Shown in pieces: positions 21,901-28,980 of a stretch of DNA of 64,000 nucleotides. The DNA comes from Piezodorus guildinii. Its lineage: Eukaryota > Arthropoda > Insecta > Hemiptera > Pentatomidae. The notes below the pieces were generated by a model. It was not told the DNA's origin, ran no database searches, and saw only the letters and a program-made list of their open reading frames with translations. A program made the position numbers and the translations under genes. The stretch is taken from NCBI GenBank assembly GCA_023052935.1, contig CM041297.1, forward strand, positions 106,259,563 to 106,323,562. The letters run 5' to 3'. Numbering within the stretch: position 1 is the stretch's first letter; each line of letters opens with the position of its first letter.

Positions 21901-24900
21901 ATTGGAACTGGATGATAGGATGGCGGTGTCGTCTGCAAAAGTTGCCAGAAAGGTATCAGGATGTGTAGGAATATCAGCAGTGTAAAGGATGTAGAGGATG
22001 GGTCCCAAGACGCTGCCTTGAGGAACACCGGCCTCAACGGGATAAAGGTTAGAAAATTCTTCACCACAGCGAACTCGGAAGGAACGGTTCGAGAGATAGG
22101 ATCGGAGAATGAGGTATAGGGACTGGGGTAAATGGGTTTTCAGCTTGAAGAGTAATCCAGTGTGCCATACCCGGTCAAAAGCTTGCGCAATGTCCAGAAA
22201 CGCACCAGAACAATACTCTTTGCATTCAAGAGCTGAGGAAATATGGTCTACAACTCGGAGCCCCTGTTGAACTGTGGAATGCTGAGGACGGAATCCAAAC
22301 TGATGGGAAGGAAGATTTTGAGATTCTAATATGGGTAGGATACGTTTAAGAAGAAGCCTTTCGAAGATTTTTGAGAGGATGGGGAGTAAACTAATAGGCC
22401 TGTAGGATGAAGTGTTGTTGGAAGGTTTACCTGGTTTTAAAAAAAGGATGATGGTGGAATGTTTCCATAACAGAGGAAAATAGGTGGTGCGGAGGATGCA
22501 GTTATAAATATAAGTAAGGAATATAATAGCTTTCTGCGGAAGTTGTCGGAGGATCTGGGGAGTAAGGAGATCGTGTCCAGGAGATTTACGAAGAGTCAGT
22601 TTTTGGAGAAGATATTTGACCTCAGAGGGATTAATAGCTTTAGGAGGTAGGGAAAGTGGAATCAGTGACATAAGAAAGTCTTGCACTTTTGCGGTGTGAT
22701 TGATGTGGGATTCCGGGTGAGGAGTGAATACTTTGGAGAGGTGTGTGGCGAATTCCTCGGCTTTATCTTCATCAGACGCAGCCCAGGAGTCATCACCACG
22801 TCGGAGAGGATGGGAAACATGATGGTATTTTAGGATCTTTTTCGTGACATTCCACAGGGAATTATCACGAGCTGATAGAGAGGAGAGGTAGGAATTAAAG
22901 GACTGGGAACGGAAGTTCGCCAACTCCCTCTTCAATTGTCTACAATAGAAGTTATAGGAGCGGCGATCTGTTGAGTGTCGGGTGCGCTGCCATAATGATC
23001 TTGCTCGGCGTTTGGTGTGGATAAGGTCTATAATAGGTTGTGGAAAATGATTTTGGTCTGGATTTATATTGGAGTGTTTAGGAGAGGAAGCAGTCCAGAC
23101 AGCTTGTTGGATGGCGGTGGTAAAGGAATAGACGGAATTATCTAGGTCATCTTGGGTTTTGAGGGTTACTCTGAGGTCAATATTATCGGTCAGGATTTGG
23201 CGGAAAAGGTTCCAGTTGACAGGGCCTCGGATGAATGATGGTGGAATGGGTTTTGGAATTGGAGTGAGAGATACTTTTAGGATCAGTGGACTATGGTCTG
23301 AGGATAGTTCATCAAGGCGAGTTAAAGACAAGTTGAGAGAGCCTAATCCACTGTGGATAAAGAAGTCGAGGATGTCAGGATTGCGGTTAGGATCGGTTGG
23401 CCAGTAGGTAGGGGAGTCAGGAGGCAGGATATTAAAATTTCGGGAGTTGAGTGCAGACAGCAAATTTCGTCCCCGAGAATTCGTGGTTCTGGAACCCCAC
23501 TGCTGATGCTTGGCGTTTAAGTCTGCACCCAGAATGAAACGATTTCCTAAGGAATCCAGGAAGGATACAAATTCAGAATTGGAAATGGAATGTTTAGGAG
23601 GGCAGTATGCAGATGTGAGGGTTACCGGAAAGGAAAAAGTCTTGATTACTATGGATGTGGCTTGTAGGAAATCATAGGTGCGAAGTGGGAGTAAATGATG
23701 AGAGAGGGATTGGTGGACAATGATAGCAGAACCGGCATGGGCTTTACCGTCTGGGTGGTCAGTACGGTATGTCATGTATTGCGGTATTTTGAAGTACTGT
23801 TTAGTCGTTAGTCTTGTTTCAGTTATAAGTGCAACATCGATTGTTTTGTCTTGCAACAACGCTGTCAGTTCGTCAGTATGATTTCTAACACCATTCGCAT
23901 TCCAAAGGAGAATGGATAAGGAGTTAGGTGAAGTCATTTAAGGATTTTTCAAGGCAGGGATTAGATTCGATACTAGATTTGTAAGGAGTGATATAAGCGG
24001 CATAACAAGAGATTTGATTTCGGAGATGAACGATGTCATTAGACTGGTAAGATCTGTGACGTTTGATGGTGGAGGGATATGAGAAATTTGATGTTGAGGA
24101 GTTTTTTGAAGATTAGGTAAACTTTGAGGGATAGATTCTTGTACAATAGATTGAGAATGTTGAGGAAAATGTTGTTCCGGCAGTGCCTCGACTTCATGAT
24201 TCTGGTTACCACCTCCAAGCAAGTGGGCAAATGACACGTTAGAATTTACAAGTTTTGATGGTTCTCTTCTGCTTCTGGTTGGTACAGCTGTTTCATTCGG
24301 ATCCTGAGGTTTTTGGTATCTGGTTCTGAGTTTCTTGTAGATTTCACATCCCTTGTAGTTAGCCGGGTGGTCCTTGAGGCACAGAGCACATACAGCGGGT
24401 GCTGATCTTGATCTTGTACATTCTTCTGTTTTATGCTGTTCACCGCATTTCACACAGCGTGGTATGTGATGGCAATAACTTTTGGTATGACCATATGCCT
24501 GACAGTTATGGCACTGGACTATTTCTTTCTTTGTGTAAGGTTTTTCAACTTTTACACGGGTATAGTACAGTCTGCTGAGGTCATAGATTTTTTCGACTCC
24601 TGCTGATGGTTCCAAGTCCACGAAGAATAGAGGCAGTGGACTTTTATCTTTTAGAACGTTGGTGACTTGCCTCACTTGGAATCCTAATTCTGTCAGTTCT
24701 TCTTTGATTGCTTCAACGGGTGTTGAGGAATGTAGGTTTCTGATTACGACCCTTAATGCTCTCTCTTGGCGCAGCTGATAAGTATGAAAGTCAGCTCTGG
24801 TCTCAGTCAGATATTTTACAATCTTTCTGTAGGTTTCAGCAGTAGTCGGAGATATTTTAGTATCATTGGTTCTACTTATACAATAATAACTATTAGGTTC

Positions 24901-27428
24901 TGTTACTTTGTTTAAATGCGCACACATCAGTTTAAAATTTTTAATATTTTTAACAAATATTGGTGGAGGTAGTGGTTCTCTGGGTATAGGAGAAGATTCC
25001 ATGGTTTCTTTTTCATTTTGGAGGATCTGAAATGGATTCGGTGTAAAAAACGGAGATTCATCAGTTATTCCTTGTGATGATGTGCTGGGCTGTGGTTCAG
25101 AACCTAATGAGGTAGCTGACGCGGTCGCTGGTGGAATCATTTTTTTATTTTGTTCACGGCGGGGTCTCTGTTTTGTGGGAGACGAGTTAGAACCTGCAGA
25201 TCTAGATCTTTTACTTGCAGACTTTGAGGACATGACTTGATGAAAATATCTCATTGATTAAGAAAATAATAATAATAAATAAATAATGAGATAAGAATTA
25301 AAGATAAAAGAAAGATAATTAAAAGAAAAGCAAGCCCGAGCTTGCCGAGCTAGCGGCAATCAGCTGATCAGTGACCCTTCTTTCACTTTTTCGTGATTGT
25401 ACAAAGTAAATTATAACTTTGCTTACCGAAACTTCTCCAATATTCACTGCCGTAATATTCCTGAGGTCTAGTGATGTTCTCCAGACTGAATTCTAGCGAA
25501 TTCCTACTGAAAAAAGCAAAAATCTGAGAGACGATGTAACGTATGACTGTTATCATCGAGCGCATCCAATTAATGACAGTAAATCATCTTCCACAATCCT
25601 GCTTTGTCCTGTTGTCGCTTCCTGAATTCCTTGGACGGACTCTCCGTTTTTTTGTAATCCTCTGATATAATTTTGGAAAACCGTAAGGATTCGTTTTTAC
25701 TTAAAAGCTATGAGACATATTTATTTATTTCAGAATCATGATGTAAAATTGTATTTAGTTACCTTGATATCCAGAAGAGTCGCAGTTGCCAAAGAAGGTG
25801 CAGAGCTTAAGACCAAAGATGGGAGTCAAGAGGACGACTAGAGCTCCCACCGCCAGGACAGCACCGGCCAGGAGACCTCCGTTGGTGATGAAGGTCGTCA
25901 GGGCGCTCGGGATGGTGAAGTCACCTAGGCAGGATGATGTTATCTTCATGTCTACGATATGGCTAGTTGGGTTAATTGATAAATATACTTTTCTAGGCAT
26001 ACGATTATTATACCATAAGAGAATCAATCATACCAACAAAAGTAAGCTACAGGTAAAAATAGGCAGGTAGGTATCTTTTCCTTATGACATGAGAAATCTG
26101 GGGTGTATTGGATCTAATTTTCAATATTATCTTCAATCTTCCCTTTTTCATTTTTTTTCTATCATACAGTGTCACGCGAGTATAAAATAATTAAGAGAAG
26201 AGTACTTTTCGCTCACGAAAATTAAAGGAAATCATATACCATCATTTTTATTGGCGGGTAAGAGTAATGTGAAACTGCACATCTGGACCCTTTAACACTG
26301 AGTAAAAATTTACATATTTTCTAGCAATCGACCCTTTTTGCGTCAGATCTTTTGTTACATCAGAATAATTCAATATAAAAGATATGGCCATTTCGAACCC
26401 CTCGAAACGAGATCCTAATTCGCTAAACCAAAGAGCCATCTTCATCAGCAAAAGGGGTGGGGGAAACGGTATGCCATAAAGAGACTAGCTCACTTTGACT
26501 AATTCGTTGCGGGGAGCGGTCGACTTTTTACCCCTCCCTTTTTACCCCTTTCCCCCCCTCCCCCCAACGTATGTGGTAGGTAATTGGCGAACGGGATCCT
26601 TTCATGCCGTCTTGTGAAACCCGTCCGACGGAGGCTGCAATACTTGCCGGGCTGTAATTACTCCCGTCGTCTTTCCGGGTCCCTTCGGTATCCCTCGCGA
26701 TTGTTCAAAGGCCAAAGGAAAACCAAGGGATTCATTTTAACTGCTATGATCCTCGCTGGTTAGGAATCCTCTCAAGGGACTATTTATGCGTAAGTTTAAT
26801 TGACAAATAATTTTCAAAATCAGTTTCATTTTTCTGATTAAATAAATCATGTAATTCGACGGACAAGAACGACAGCTAATAGTCATATCCTATTTAATTA
26901 CAGAACAAATTATCATTTAAGTTGCTGATCGTTTCAAACTTTTTTTTTTTTATATCTCTCTTTCCTTTACACAACGAAATATATATATATATATAAGTAA
27001 TTAATATTGTTTTTGAAAAATCCTTGACTTTTAAACTAAAGCAAATAACAGGAGTTCTTTCAAATTCTAAAGCCAGGCATTTTCAACAAGACTGCTGAGA
27101 AATGAAAAAAAAATACCATTTTCCGTCAACTTTAATGCCTTTTTAGCTCTTTTTTTTTATTTTAATATTATCTAAAAAAAGTAAGTCATCGCTACAGATT
27201 CAATACTTTTTTTTCAGTTTTATAAAACACAGTTAAACATATGTGTTTATATATAAAAACTAATAGACTTAGAAGAGGCTTGGACTCACTTGGGTGGGCA
27301 GTACTCTGCGGTATAACGTTCTTTTCGTGCTCATCGACTTCTGACTGATGGTTCACATCATCGGCGCGGGCCAATGCAGCCATTAAACAGAGAGCGATGG
27401 CCAAGAATACGGAGTTCCTGAAGTTCAT
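9453..27428 (-). CDS. Spliced host gene: small secreted/single-TM protein
   Basis: Four coding exons (27428-27290, 25924-25763, 19569-19491, 9558-9453) join in phases 1, 1, 2 into 161 codons plus TGA. All introns have GT/AG ends. Residues 1-22 look like a cleavable signal peptide (ending ALARA, cut before DD). Residues 23-61 are polar. Residues ~62-87 form one Gly/Ala/Val/Leu-rich membrane-type segment ending LLTPIFGLKL. Cys88 and Cys94 follow as C-x5-C. Residues 95-125 are rich in Ser, Tyr, Gly and Asn. K126-R127 is a dibasic site before a 34-residue tail starting SLEYIGPILK. I do not recognise the family and assign no function. The protein may be anchored in a membrane or may be processed at KR. 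Introns of 1.4, 6.2 and 9.9 kb hold transposons. An acceptor just before the ATG implies an upstream noncoding exon that was not found. Confidence 0.85.
9872..10185 (+). mobile_element. SINE3 copy
   Basis: It begins GGGAGCCTGTAGCTGTGTGG, a tRNA-like head. A degenerate B-box GAATACGAATCCCAGTCC follows, and the copy ends in an A-run near 10170-10180. The body shares blocks (GTGAGACCCGTAAGCCAA) with the reverse-oriented copy at 44045-44424. It lies in intron 3 of the host gene, antisense to it. The overlapping 69-codon frame is not a gene. Confidence 0.7.
10384..10690 (-). mobile_element. SINE1 copy, 5'-truncated and interrupted
   Basis: The SINE1 body is present from about 10688 down to its T-rich tail at 10384-10410, but the tRNA-like head is missing. 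It is split at 10458-10531 by a piece of SINE2. It lies in the host intron in the same orientation as the gene. Confidence 0.75.
10458..10531 (-). mobile_element. SINE2 3' fragment nested in SINE1
   Basis: The segment around GCTACAGTGGGAGTCCTAAA is the reverse complement of the SINE2 3' end (compare 60520-60580 and 37210-37270). It is flanked by imperfect duplicates of the SINE1 target, GTACATGAAGATT (10445-10457) and GTACATGTAGAGATT (10532-10546). Confidence 0.65.
11309..11642 (+). mobile_element. SINE1, full length, poly(T) tail, perfect TSD
   Basis: The tRNA-like head starts GGAGCGGCGTGGTCTAGTGG, with the B-box GGGTTCGAATCCCGGC at about 11361-11376. The body ends GCAGTGGTACAGG, then T26 and GTTTTA. 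The 14-base AATACACTTTTAAG occurs at 11295-11308 and again at 11643-11656, so the T-tail lies inside the inserted unit. The flanking duplication indicates insertion by target-primed reverse transcription. Confidence 0.9.
12270..12280. repeat. 5' target-site duplication of element 1
   Basis: GTACAAGTGAC here is repeated exactly at 16694-16704 after the poly(A) tail. Confidence 0.9.
12472..13833 (+). CDS. Element 1 ORF1: zinc-knuckle Gag-like protein
   Basis: 453 residues from the first ATG; a GTG seven codons upstream extends the frame but is an unlikely start. Residues 1-90 are polar and basic. Residues ~160-230 look like the PRE_C2HC-type region typical of arthropod LINE ORF1 (VVIKNLHYGTP, then PLPMFFVDV). 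Three zinc knuckles lie at ~235-290: CIRCQQYGHTKTYC, CVRCGLGHESSAC and CANCNGAHPANYRGC. Residues ~310-400 are Pro/Gln-rich with imperfect repeats. The last 40 residues are aliphatic (NIINNLNNLIQPLFGLLQQL). By family it binds the element RNA and chaperones nucleic acid. It overlaps ORF2 by 11 bases in a different frame. Confidence 0.92.
   Translation: MTEASTSSAPTSGLDISNNAIEHENISWELVSGRKRQLTAERDPRKIMKVSPPTNTQNRFEPLSPSIDEPEPSTNQPTNTKPPPIHLSDVKDYPALITFLHNEGGANSFRLKTSVRGVTVYPENSDVYRKLVTSLRKGGAYFHTYQLPEEKSPRVVIKNLHYGTPLTTIKEELAKYGYEATSIVNVISRFKTPLPMFFVDVSRATFNDKIFDIEFLYYTHIKIEEPRKRKMIPQCIRCQQYGHTKTYCNYPPKCVRCGLGHESSACTKPRETAATCANCNGAHPANYRGCQTLKELRKHRSKQYAPQRPPTVRHAPPALNEFPPLPQLNQPQPPHPRTDREHQRQLNQPALAPDHQDQRPPQQPAQAQYQQHQRQPQQPSQAPHQQLPAQAPHQRHRYTGMSGGTTLPVPPVDNSSGQLYNIINNLNNLIQPLFGLLQQLSQTTLALRQLYAH
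13823..16525 (+). CDS. Element 1 ORF2: endonuclease/reverse transcriptase
   Basis: 900 residues from the first ATG; TTG at 13805 is in frame but not needed. The APE-type endonuclease occupies ~10-225: LLWNANG-like start IILWNANGL, ALITETHFT with the catalytic Glu, GGDYNAKDPTWGS, and SDHSLLHLE. Reverse transcriptase lies at ~480-760: YRPISLLPLCSKIFEHLL, FGFRRHHST, FLDVAQAFDRVWH (motif A), AGVPQGAVLAPLLY (B), TYADDTAIL (C, Asp pair at ~673-674) and HYLGLTFDRRMTW (E). The C-terminal region has KPIWTYASQLYGTAKK and ends RRLKRSWMRDLLL. There is no RNase H, as usual for Jockey. It nicks target DNA and copies the element RNA there. Confidence 0.95.
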   Translation: MPINQMTVGSMSIILWNANGLNQHRTELDIYLHEKRIDIALITETHFTPKSKFYIHDYKIYRTDHPDNTSHGGTAILIRSTLKHHPLQLPISPDIQATAISLFSEHHNITLAAVYCPPKYVLTSTMFSNFFKRLGRCFVAGGDYNAKDPTWGSRLSTPRGRNLRYVLHELSLDTISPHSPTYWPTSRRKTPDLLDFFITKGLRTTPHTISTSTDLCSDHSLLHLELFEEPLVTKKHTSLTNGIMDWDAFRNCLNTALSIPLAIKNEEELEDAVECFTQKLQDAAWSSSIPRRRKHEKLPIYPQYIRDLIRAKRRARKIWQTDRLPSDKQIYNRLNNELKRQIAKFKRTTYDNYISNLSTDDGSLWRHTKNLTKHREVPAPLRKEDGSWAMADGEKSELFAEYLSSIFTPHTEFNNIEHDKIVLKTLDEPLQLTLPPPSFTPAQVAEQIRKLPKKKAPGHDLINAEVLQQMPRKALVFLTSIYNAILRTTKFPLQWKYSHITMIHKTNKDKNTPSSYRPISLLPLCSKIFEHLLHKRLLDVLTNNDIVPDHQFGFRRHHSTLHQLHRVTDYISTALEQKLYTTGVFLDVAQAFDRVWHQGLLFKLKTILPPTYYLIIHSFLSHRFFSVRQGSELSAMRSIAAGVPQGAVLAPLLYILYTHDIPYSPNILTATYADDTAILTKHKIATHASEILQQHLIKLHDWFKLWKIRLNNDKSHHITFTLRHDTSPPVFLDNTQIPQTDTVHYLGLTFDRRMTWGPHINQKKKTLSQRLRLLYSLFSKHSKLKLRQKLNTYTYLLKPIWTYASQLYGTAKKTHINKLQIFQAKTFRTITKAPWYVSNITLHTDLKMPTVNEHIRTHYKRFHDKLQGHPNTLINDMATTLMPGNAYRRLKRSWMRDLLL
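16694..16704. repeat. 3' target-site duplication of element 1
   Basis: Exact repeat of 12270-12280. Confidence 0.9.
16740..16802. repeat. (AT)n microsatellite
   Basis: About 31 AT units with one phase slip near 16750, 36 bases beyond element 1. Confidence 0.95.
16803..19029. other. Intron 3 sequence of host gene
   Basis: No exon is seen here. It contains a hammerhead-like hairpin at 17341-17378 (listed separately) and a T-run at 18892-18916. The 72-codon frame at 18481-18699 has no recognisable domain and is not called. Confidence 0.5.
17341..17378 (+). other. Hammerhead-like motif (degenerate)
   Basis: CTTGATGAT, then a perfect 5-bp stem GACCC/GGGTC with loop ACAATGA, then GAAACGTTGAC. 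This resembles the minimal hammerhead core carried by Penelope-like elements. It has a C-to-T change in the core, one extra base before stem II, and no stem I. Function is unlikely in this copy. Confidence 0.4.
19030..19403 (-). pseudogene. Jockey-type LINE 3' fragment, element-1-like
   Basis: The minus strand reads a decayed PWYIRNISLHTDLHMPKVNE (compare PWYVSNITLHTDLKMPTVNE in element 1), then NTRKMLKRSGMRDL in place of RRLKRSWMRDLL. The 3' UTR is similar to element 1. It lies within intron 3 next to exon 3, in the same direction as the host gene. Frames are broken. Confidence 0.75.
19491..19569 (-). CDS. Host gene coding exon 3 (Tyr/Gly/Asn-rich)
   Basis: Acceptor ATATTTCAG|CATATTC, donor AGAAGAG|GTATTG. 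The exon is 79 bases. It completes Ala101 and encodes residues 102-126 (YSAGPSYNDYTGYQ onward to VYQK) plus two bases of Arg127. It is too short for an ORF scan and was found by reading for splice-bounded frames between the flanking exons. Confidence 0.8.
19570..20739. other. Intron 2 sequence of host gene
   Basis: No exon is seen. A degenerate relative of the 'GAAGACCC...' hairpin family lies near 20270-20310 (CTGAAGAAGACCC, then GGCCGGAACATC). Confidence 0.45.
20740..20935 (-). pseudogene. Jockey-type LINE internal fragment, element-3 family
   Basis: The minus strand reads LLQHLLGKLQKAHLHDYH and then a decayed relative of the element 3 block SSRIQSLQSKILRK. It is short, lacks both ends, and lies 55 bases from the left end of element 2. 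Confidence 0.6.
20990..21002. repeat. Target-site duplication of element 2 (3' side)
   Basis: TGACAGTAAATCA, repeated exactly at 25574-25586. Confidence 0.88.
21253..23937 (-). CDS. Element 2 ORF2: endonuclease/reverse transcriptase
   Basis: 894 residues. Endonuclease motifs: ILLWNANGVRNHTDEL, ALITETRLT, GADLNAKHQQWGSR, PTYWPTDPNRNPDILDFF and LSSDHSPLIL. RT motifs: SSYRPISLLPILSKIFERLL, HQFGFRPQHST, FLDIAQAFDRVWH (A), AGVPQGSVLGPILYILYT (B), TFADDTAIL (C, Asp pair at ~667-668) and RYLGLLLDKRLTWNPH (E). The C-terminus has KPIWTYGLELWGTAKRSN and ends RRLKRQWPRDLL. All catalytic residues are kept. The ATG directly follows the ORF1 stop in the same frame, so translation needs reinitiation, readthrough or a separate start. 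Confidence 0.95.
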   Translation of the reverse strand: MTSPNSLSILLWNANGVRNHTDELTALLQDKTIDVALITETRLTTKQYFKIPQYMTYRTDHPDGKAHAGSAIIVHQSLSHHLLPLRTYDFLQATSIVIKTFSFPVTLTSAYCPPKHSISNSEFVSFLDSLGNRFILGADLNAKHQQWGSRTTNSRGRNLLSALNSRNFNILPPDSPTYWPTDPNRNPDILDFFIHSGLGSLNLSLTRLDELSSDHSPLILKVSLTPIPKPIPPSFIRGPVNWNLFRQILTDNIDLRVTLKTQDDLDNSVYSFTTAIQQAVWTASSPKHSNINPDQNHFPQPIIDLIHTKRRARSLWQRTRHSTDRRSYNFYCRQLKRELANFRSQSFNSYLSSLSARDNSLWNVTKKILKYHHVSHPLRRGDDSWAASDEDKAEEFATHLSKVFTPHPESHINHTAKVQDFLMSLIPLSLPPKAINPSEVKYLLQKLTLRKSPGHDLLTPQILRQLPQKAIIFLTYIYNCILRTTYFPLLWKHSTIILFLKPGKPSNNTSSYRPISLLPILSKIFERLLLKRILPILESQNLPSHQFGFRPQHSTVQQGLRVVDHISSALECKEYCSGAFLDIAQAFDRVWHTGLLFKLKTHLPQSLYLILRSYLSNRSFRVRCGEEFSNLYPVEAGVPQGSVLGPILYILYTADIPTHPDTFLATFADDTAILSSSSNPETASLNLQRHLFLIEHWCNNWRVKVNEAKCKHITFTLRRKSCPPVYFNSLPIPLSDTVRYLGLLLDKRLTWNPHTRLKRQELNRRFGQLYRLLNRKSELTVENKLLIYKTILKPIWTYGLELWGTAKRSNIKRIQSFQSKVLRTIVNAPYYVSNYTLHHDLNVPFISDLIPSKFSKFHQNLIHHPNPLAQSLSSSTHPYNPPRRLKRQWPRDLL
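23938..25254 (-). CDS. Element 2 ORF1: zinc-knuckle Gag-like protein
   Basis: 438 residues from the ATG at 25254; a second ATG at residue 8 starts MSSKSASKRSRSAG and is an equally good start. The N-terminus is Ser/Lys/Arg-rich. Residues ~165-240 match the PRE_C2HC-type region (VVIRNLHSSTP, then PLPLFFVDLEP). Three knuckles lie at ~247-300: CHNCQAYGHTKSYC, CVKCGEQHKTEEC and CALCLKDHPANYKGC. A Gln/Pro/Ser-rich stretch follows. The final ~40 residues are aliphatic (LTSLMTSFISEIKSLVMPLI, then SLLTNLVSNLIP). It is the presumed RNA-binding partner of ORF2. Confidence 0.92.
   Translation of the reverse strand: MRYFHQVMSSKSASKRSRSAGSNSSPTKQRPRREQNKKMIPPATASATSLGSEPQPSTSSQGITDESPFFTPNPFQILQNEKETMESSPIPREPLPPPIFVKNIKNFKLMCAHLNKVTEPNSYYCISRTNDTKISPTTAETYRKIVKYLTETRADFHTYQLRQERALRVVIRNLHSSTPVEAIKEELTELGFQVRQVTNVLKDKSPLPLFFVDLEPSAGVEKIYDLSRLYYTRVKVEKPYTKKEIVQCHNCQAYGHTKSYCHHIPRCVKCGEQHKTEECTRSRSAPAVCALCLKDHPANYKGCEIYKKLRTRYQKPQDPNETAVPTRSRREPSKLVNSNVSFAHLLGGGNQNHEVEALPEQHFPQHSQSIVQESIPQSLPNLQKTPQHQISHIPPPSNVTDLTSLMTSFISEIKSLVMPLISLLTNLVSNLIPALKNP
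25574..25586. repeat. Target-site duplication of element 2 (5' side)
   Basis: Exact 13-base repeat of 20990-21002. Confidence 0.88.
25763..25924 (-). CDS. Host gene coding exon 2 (membrane segment)
   Basis: Acceptor ATCCTGCCTAG|GTGACTTC, donor TATCAAG|GTAACT. The exon is 162 bases and encodes residues 47 to 100 plus one base, including the hydrophobic segment and the C-x5-C pair. The frame is open upstream of the acceptor, but phase with exon 1 fits only the AG at 25926-25925. Confidence 0.85.
26455..26710. other. GC-rich island in intron 1 of host gene
   Basis: This stretch is GC-rich compared with ~30% around it. It includes a C/T tract (about 26528-26570) and several CpG-containing segments such as CCCGTCCGACGG. 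No open frame with splice sites could be fitted. It may be an intronic regulatory region or an unrecognised noncoding exon. Confidence 0.35.
27290..27428 (-). CDS. Host gene coding exon 1 (signal peptide)
   Basis: ATG at 27428-27426. The exon encodes 46 residues plus one base and ends CACCCAA|GTGAGT. Immediately 5' of the ATG is TATGATTTCAG|A, a good acceptor, so the exon starts at 27429 and transcription begins further upstream. Reading past the donor gives a spurious 78-codon frame. Confidence 0.85.
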
Positions 27429-27429
27429 T

Positions 27430-28084
27430 CTGAAATCATAGTTTCATTTATAATTAACAACATTATAAAGAAAATAGTAGCAAGAAACTTTATTTATATT
27501 CAGTAAGTAACAGGTAAAAAAAATATATATTTTTTAATTTATAATTTGTTAACAAATGATGTTCCCTCCACCAGGATTCATCATTAAGCTTTCCTCTCCA
27601 TTCCTGCCTATTGTATTTTTTTCCGCCAATTCATAACTGCTCATGTACAATGTTTTCAATACTTGAGATATTCATTTATATCAATGTCTTACTCTGTTCC
27701 ATCTACCTTTCATCCATTAAAAGATTTTGAGTCTAATAACGATCCAAGTTTCTAAGTAGAACTTCATCTTGCCCAGAGTGTTACTAATGTAAAATATAAA
27801 AAGCCTGGTCACCTCTCTACCATTTTATTTACTCAACTTCTAGTTTCTGGTCCCCCGCTACATTCAAATATTAAGCAAAGTTAGTACAAAAAGTACTCGA
27901 TCGGGATATGTAATAGTTTGCTTGGCAATTCCACCAACAGCCATGCATTGCATTTTTTATTTTGGCCCATTTTTGGCCTAATACATCCATGGATGCATGG
28001 AATGCAGTGAACAGAACCAAATAGACTGAGATAGTTTATTCATGTATCACTTATATAACATATCATTTATTAATACTTATAACA
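27430..28084. other. Upstream flank of host gene coding region
   Basis: The first coding exon is preceded by a splice acceptor, so this is probably 5' intron. On the minus strand near 27560-27615, NRQEWRGKLNDESWWREH can be read, which is reminiscent of a LINE C-terminus but too short to classify. No promoter was recognised. Confidence 0.4.
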
Positions 28085-28980
28085 TTTTATAACACACCTA
28101 TAGCGGACAGAAACACATACAGCTACATTTGCTAATGATTCAGCTATTCTGACATCCAACAAAGATGCGTCTAAGGCCTCTCAAGCACTGAAGAGAGCAC
28201 ATGGATGACACAGCAAAAAATAGAGGATACAAATAAATGAATCCAAGAGTCTGTTTGTCACTTTCATTCTAAAACATGTCTCTTGCCCTCAGTTTTTCTT
28301 TAATAATATTCCTATTCCGGTTTCCGATACAGTTCGTTATTAAGGCCTTTATCTAGATATGCAACTGATATGGGCAAGCCACCTCTAGCGAAAAAGAAAA
28401 GAATTATAATACAAATTATCATTAAAAAATAAATTACAAGAAGACTATCGAGGCGCTGGCCGAAAGACTAACTACACTGACAGTCTATTTTATAATCTAG
28501 TTATTCTTATTTTTCTATGTTTTTGTTTGTATCACATCAGACAGTATTTACTTTTAACTTCTATTTGTCTGATAATTCTAACATGGAACATACATACGAA
28601 ATTAAAGTGACAAGAACTAACAAGACATAACAAACAACATTCATATCTATTGGACAACTGATCATCACTAAAATTACGAAACAAGATAATAATATACACC
28701 ACTCTACTCAAACCTATTTGGACATACGGAGCAGAACTTAGGGGTTCTGCAAAACACGCATCCAAAATTTTATTTATTATTATTTACCACGGTATCTTTC
28801 GAATCATACGATAAACAATGACACAAACTTCCCAACAGTAAATTCTTACATTCACGACAAATATAACACGTTTCATTAATCGACACATAACCACCTAAAT
28901 CAACTCGTTTCTTCACTTTCTTCCTCCCTGTTACCAGCCAAGCAGCAAAGAAAAGTCAATAGAATATATAGAATAATACG
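28085..28980 (+). pseudogene. Decayed Jockey-type LINE fragment
   Basis: Near 28115-28190 the plus strand reads TATFANDSAILTSNKDASKA, a relative of the RT motif C block (ATYADDTAILT in element 1). Here the first catalytic Asp is replaced by Asn and the second is kept. Near 28695-28770 it reads TLLKPIWTYGAELRGSAK. The intervening region has deletions and stops. It is an inactive relic. Confidence 0.7.

Larger units (their letters stand above)
21003..25573 (-). mobile_element. Element 2: complete Jockey-clade LINE
   Basis: A 4.6-kb element bounded by a perfect 13-base duplication. In sense order: 5' UTR of ~319 bases, ORF1 (25254-23938), ORF2 (23937-21253), and a 3' UTR of 250 bases ending CTCAATAAAAAATTGTTATT rather than a long poly(A). 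Both ORFs are intact. A 60-codon upstream ORF (25565-25383) lies in the 5' UTR. The element sits in intron 2 of the host gene in the same orientation, so it would be carried in the pre-mRNA. A related 3' fragment is at 4916-5790. Confidence 0.92.

Noticed and set aside
25383..25565. 60-codon ORF in the 5' UTR of element 2
   Set aside because: No recognisable domain; I treat it as a possible upstream ORF of the element, not a gene.
27560..27615. LINE C-terminal remnant reading NRQEWRGKLNDESWWREH
   Set aside because: Only about 18 residues resemble known LINE ends, which is too short to call.
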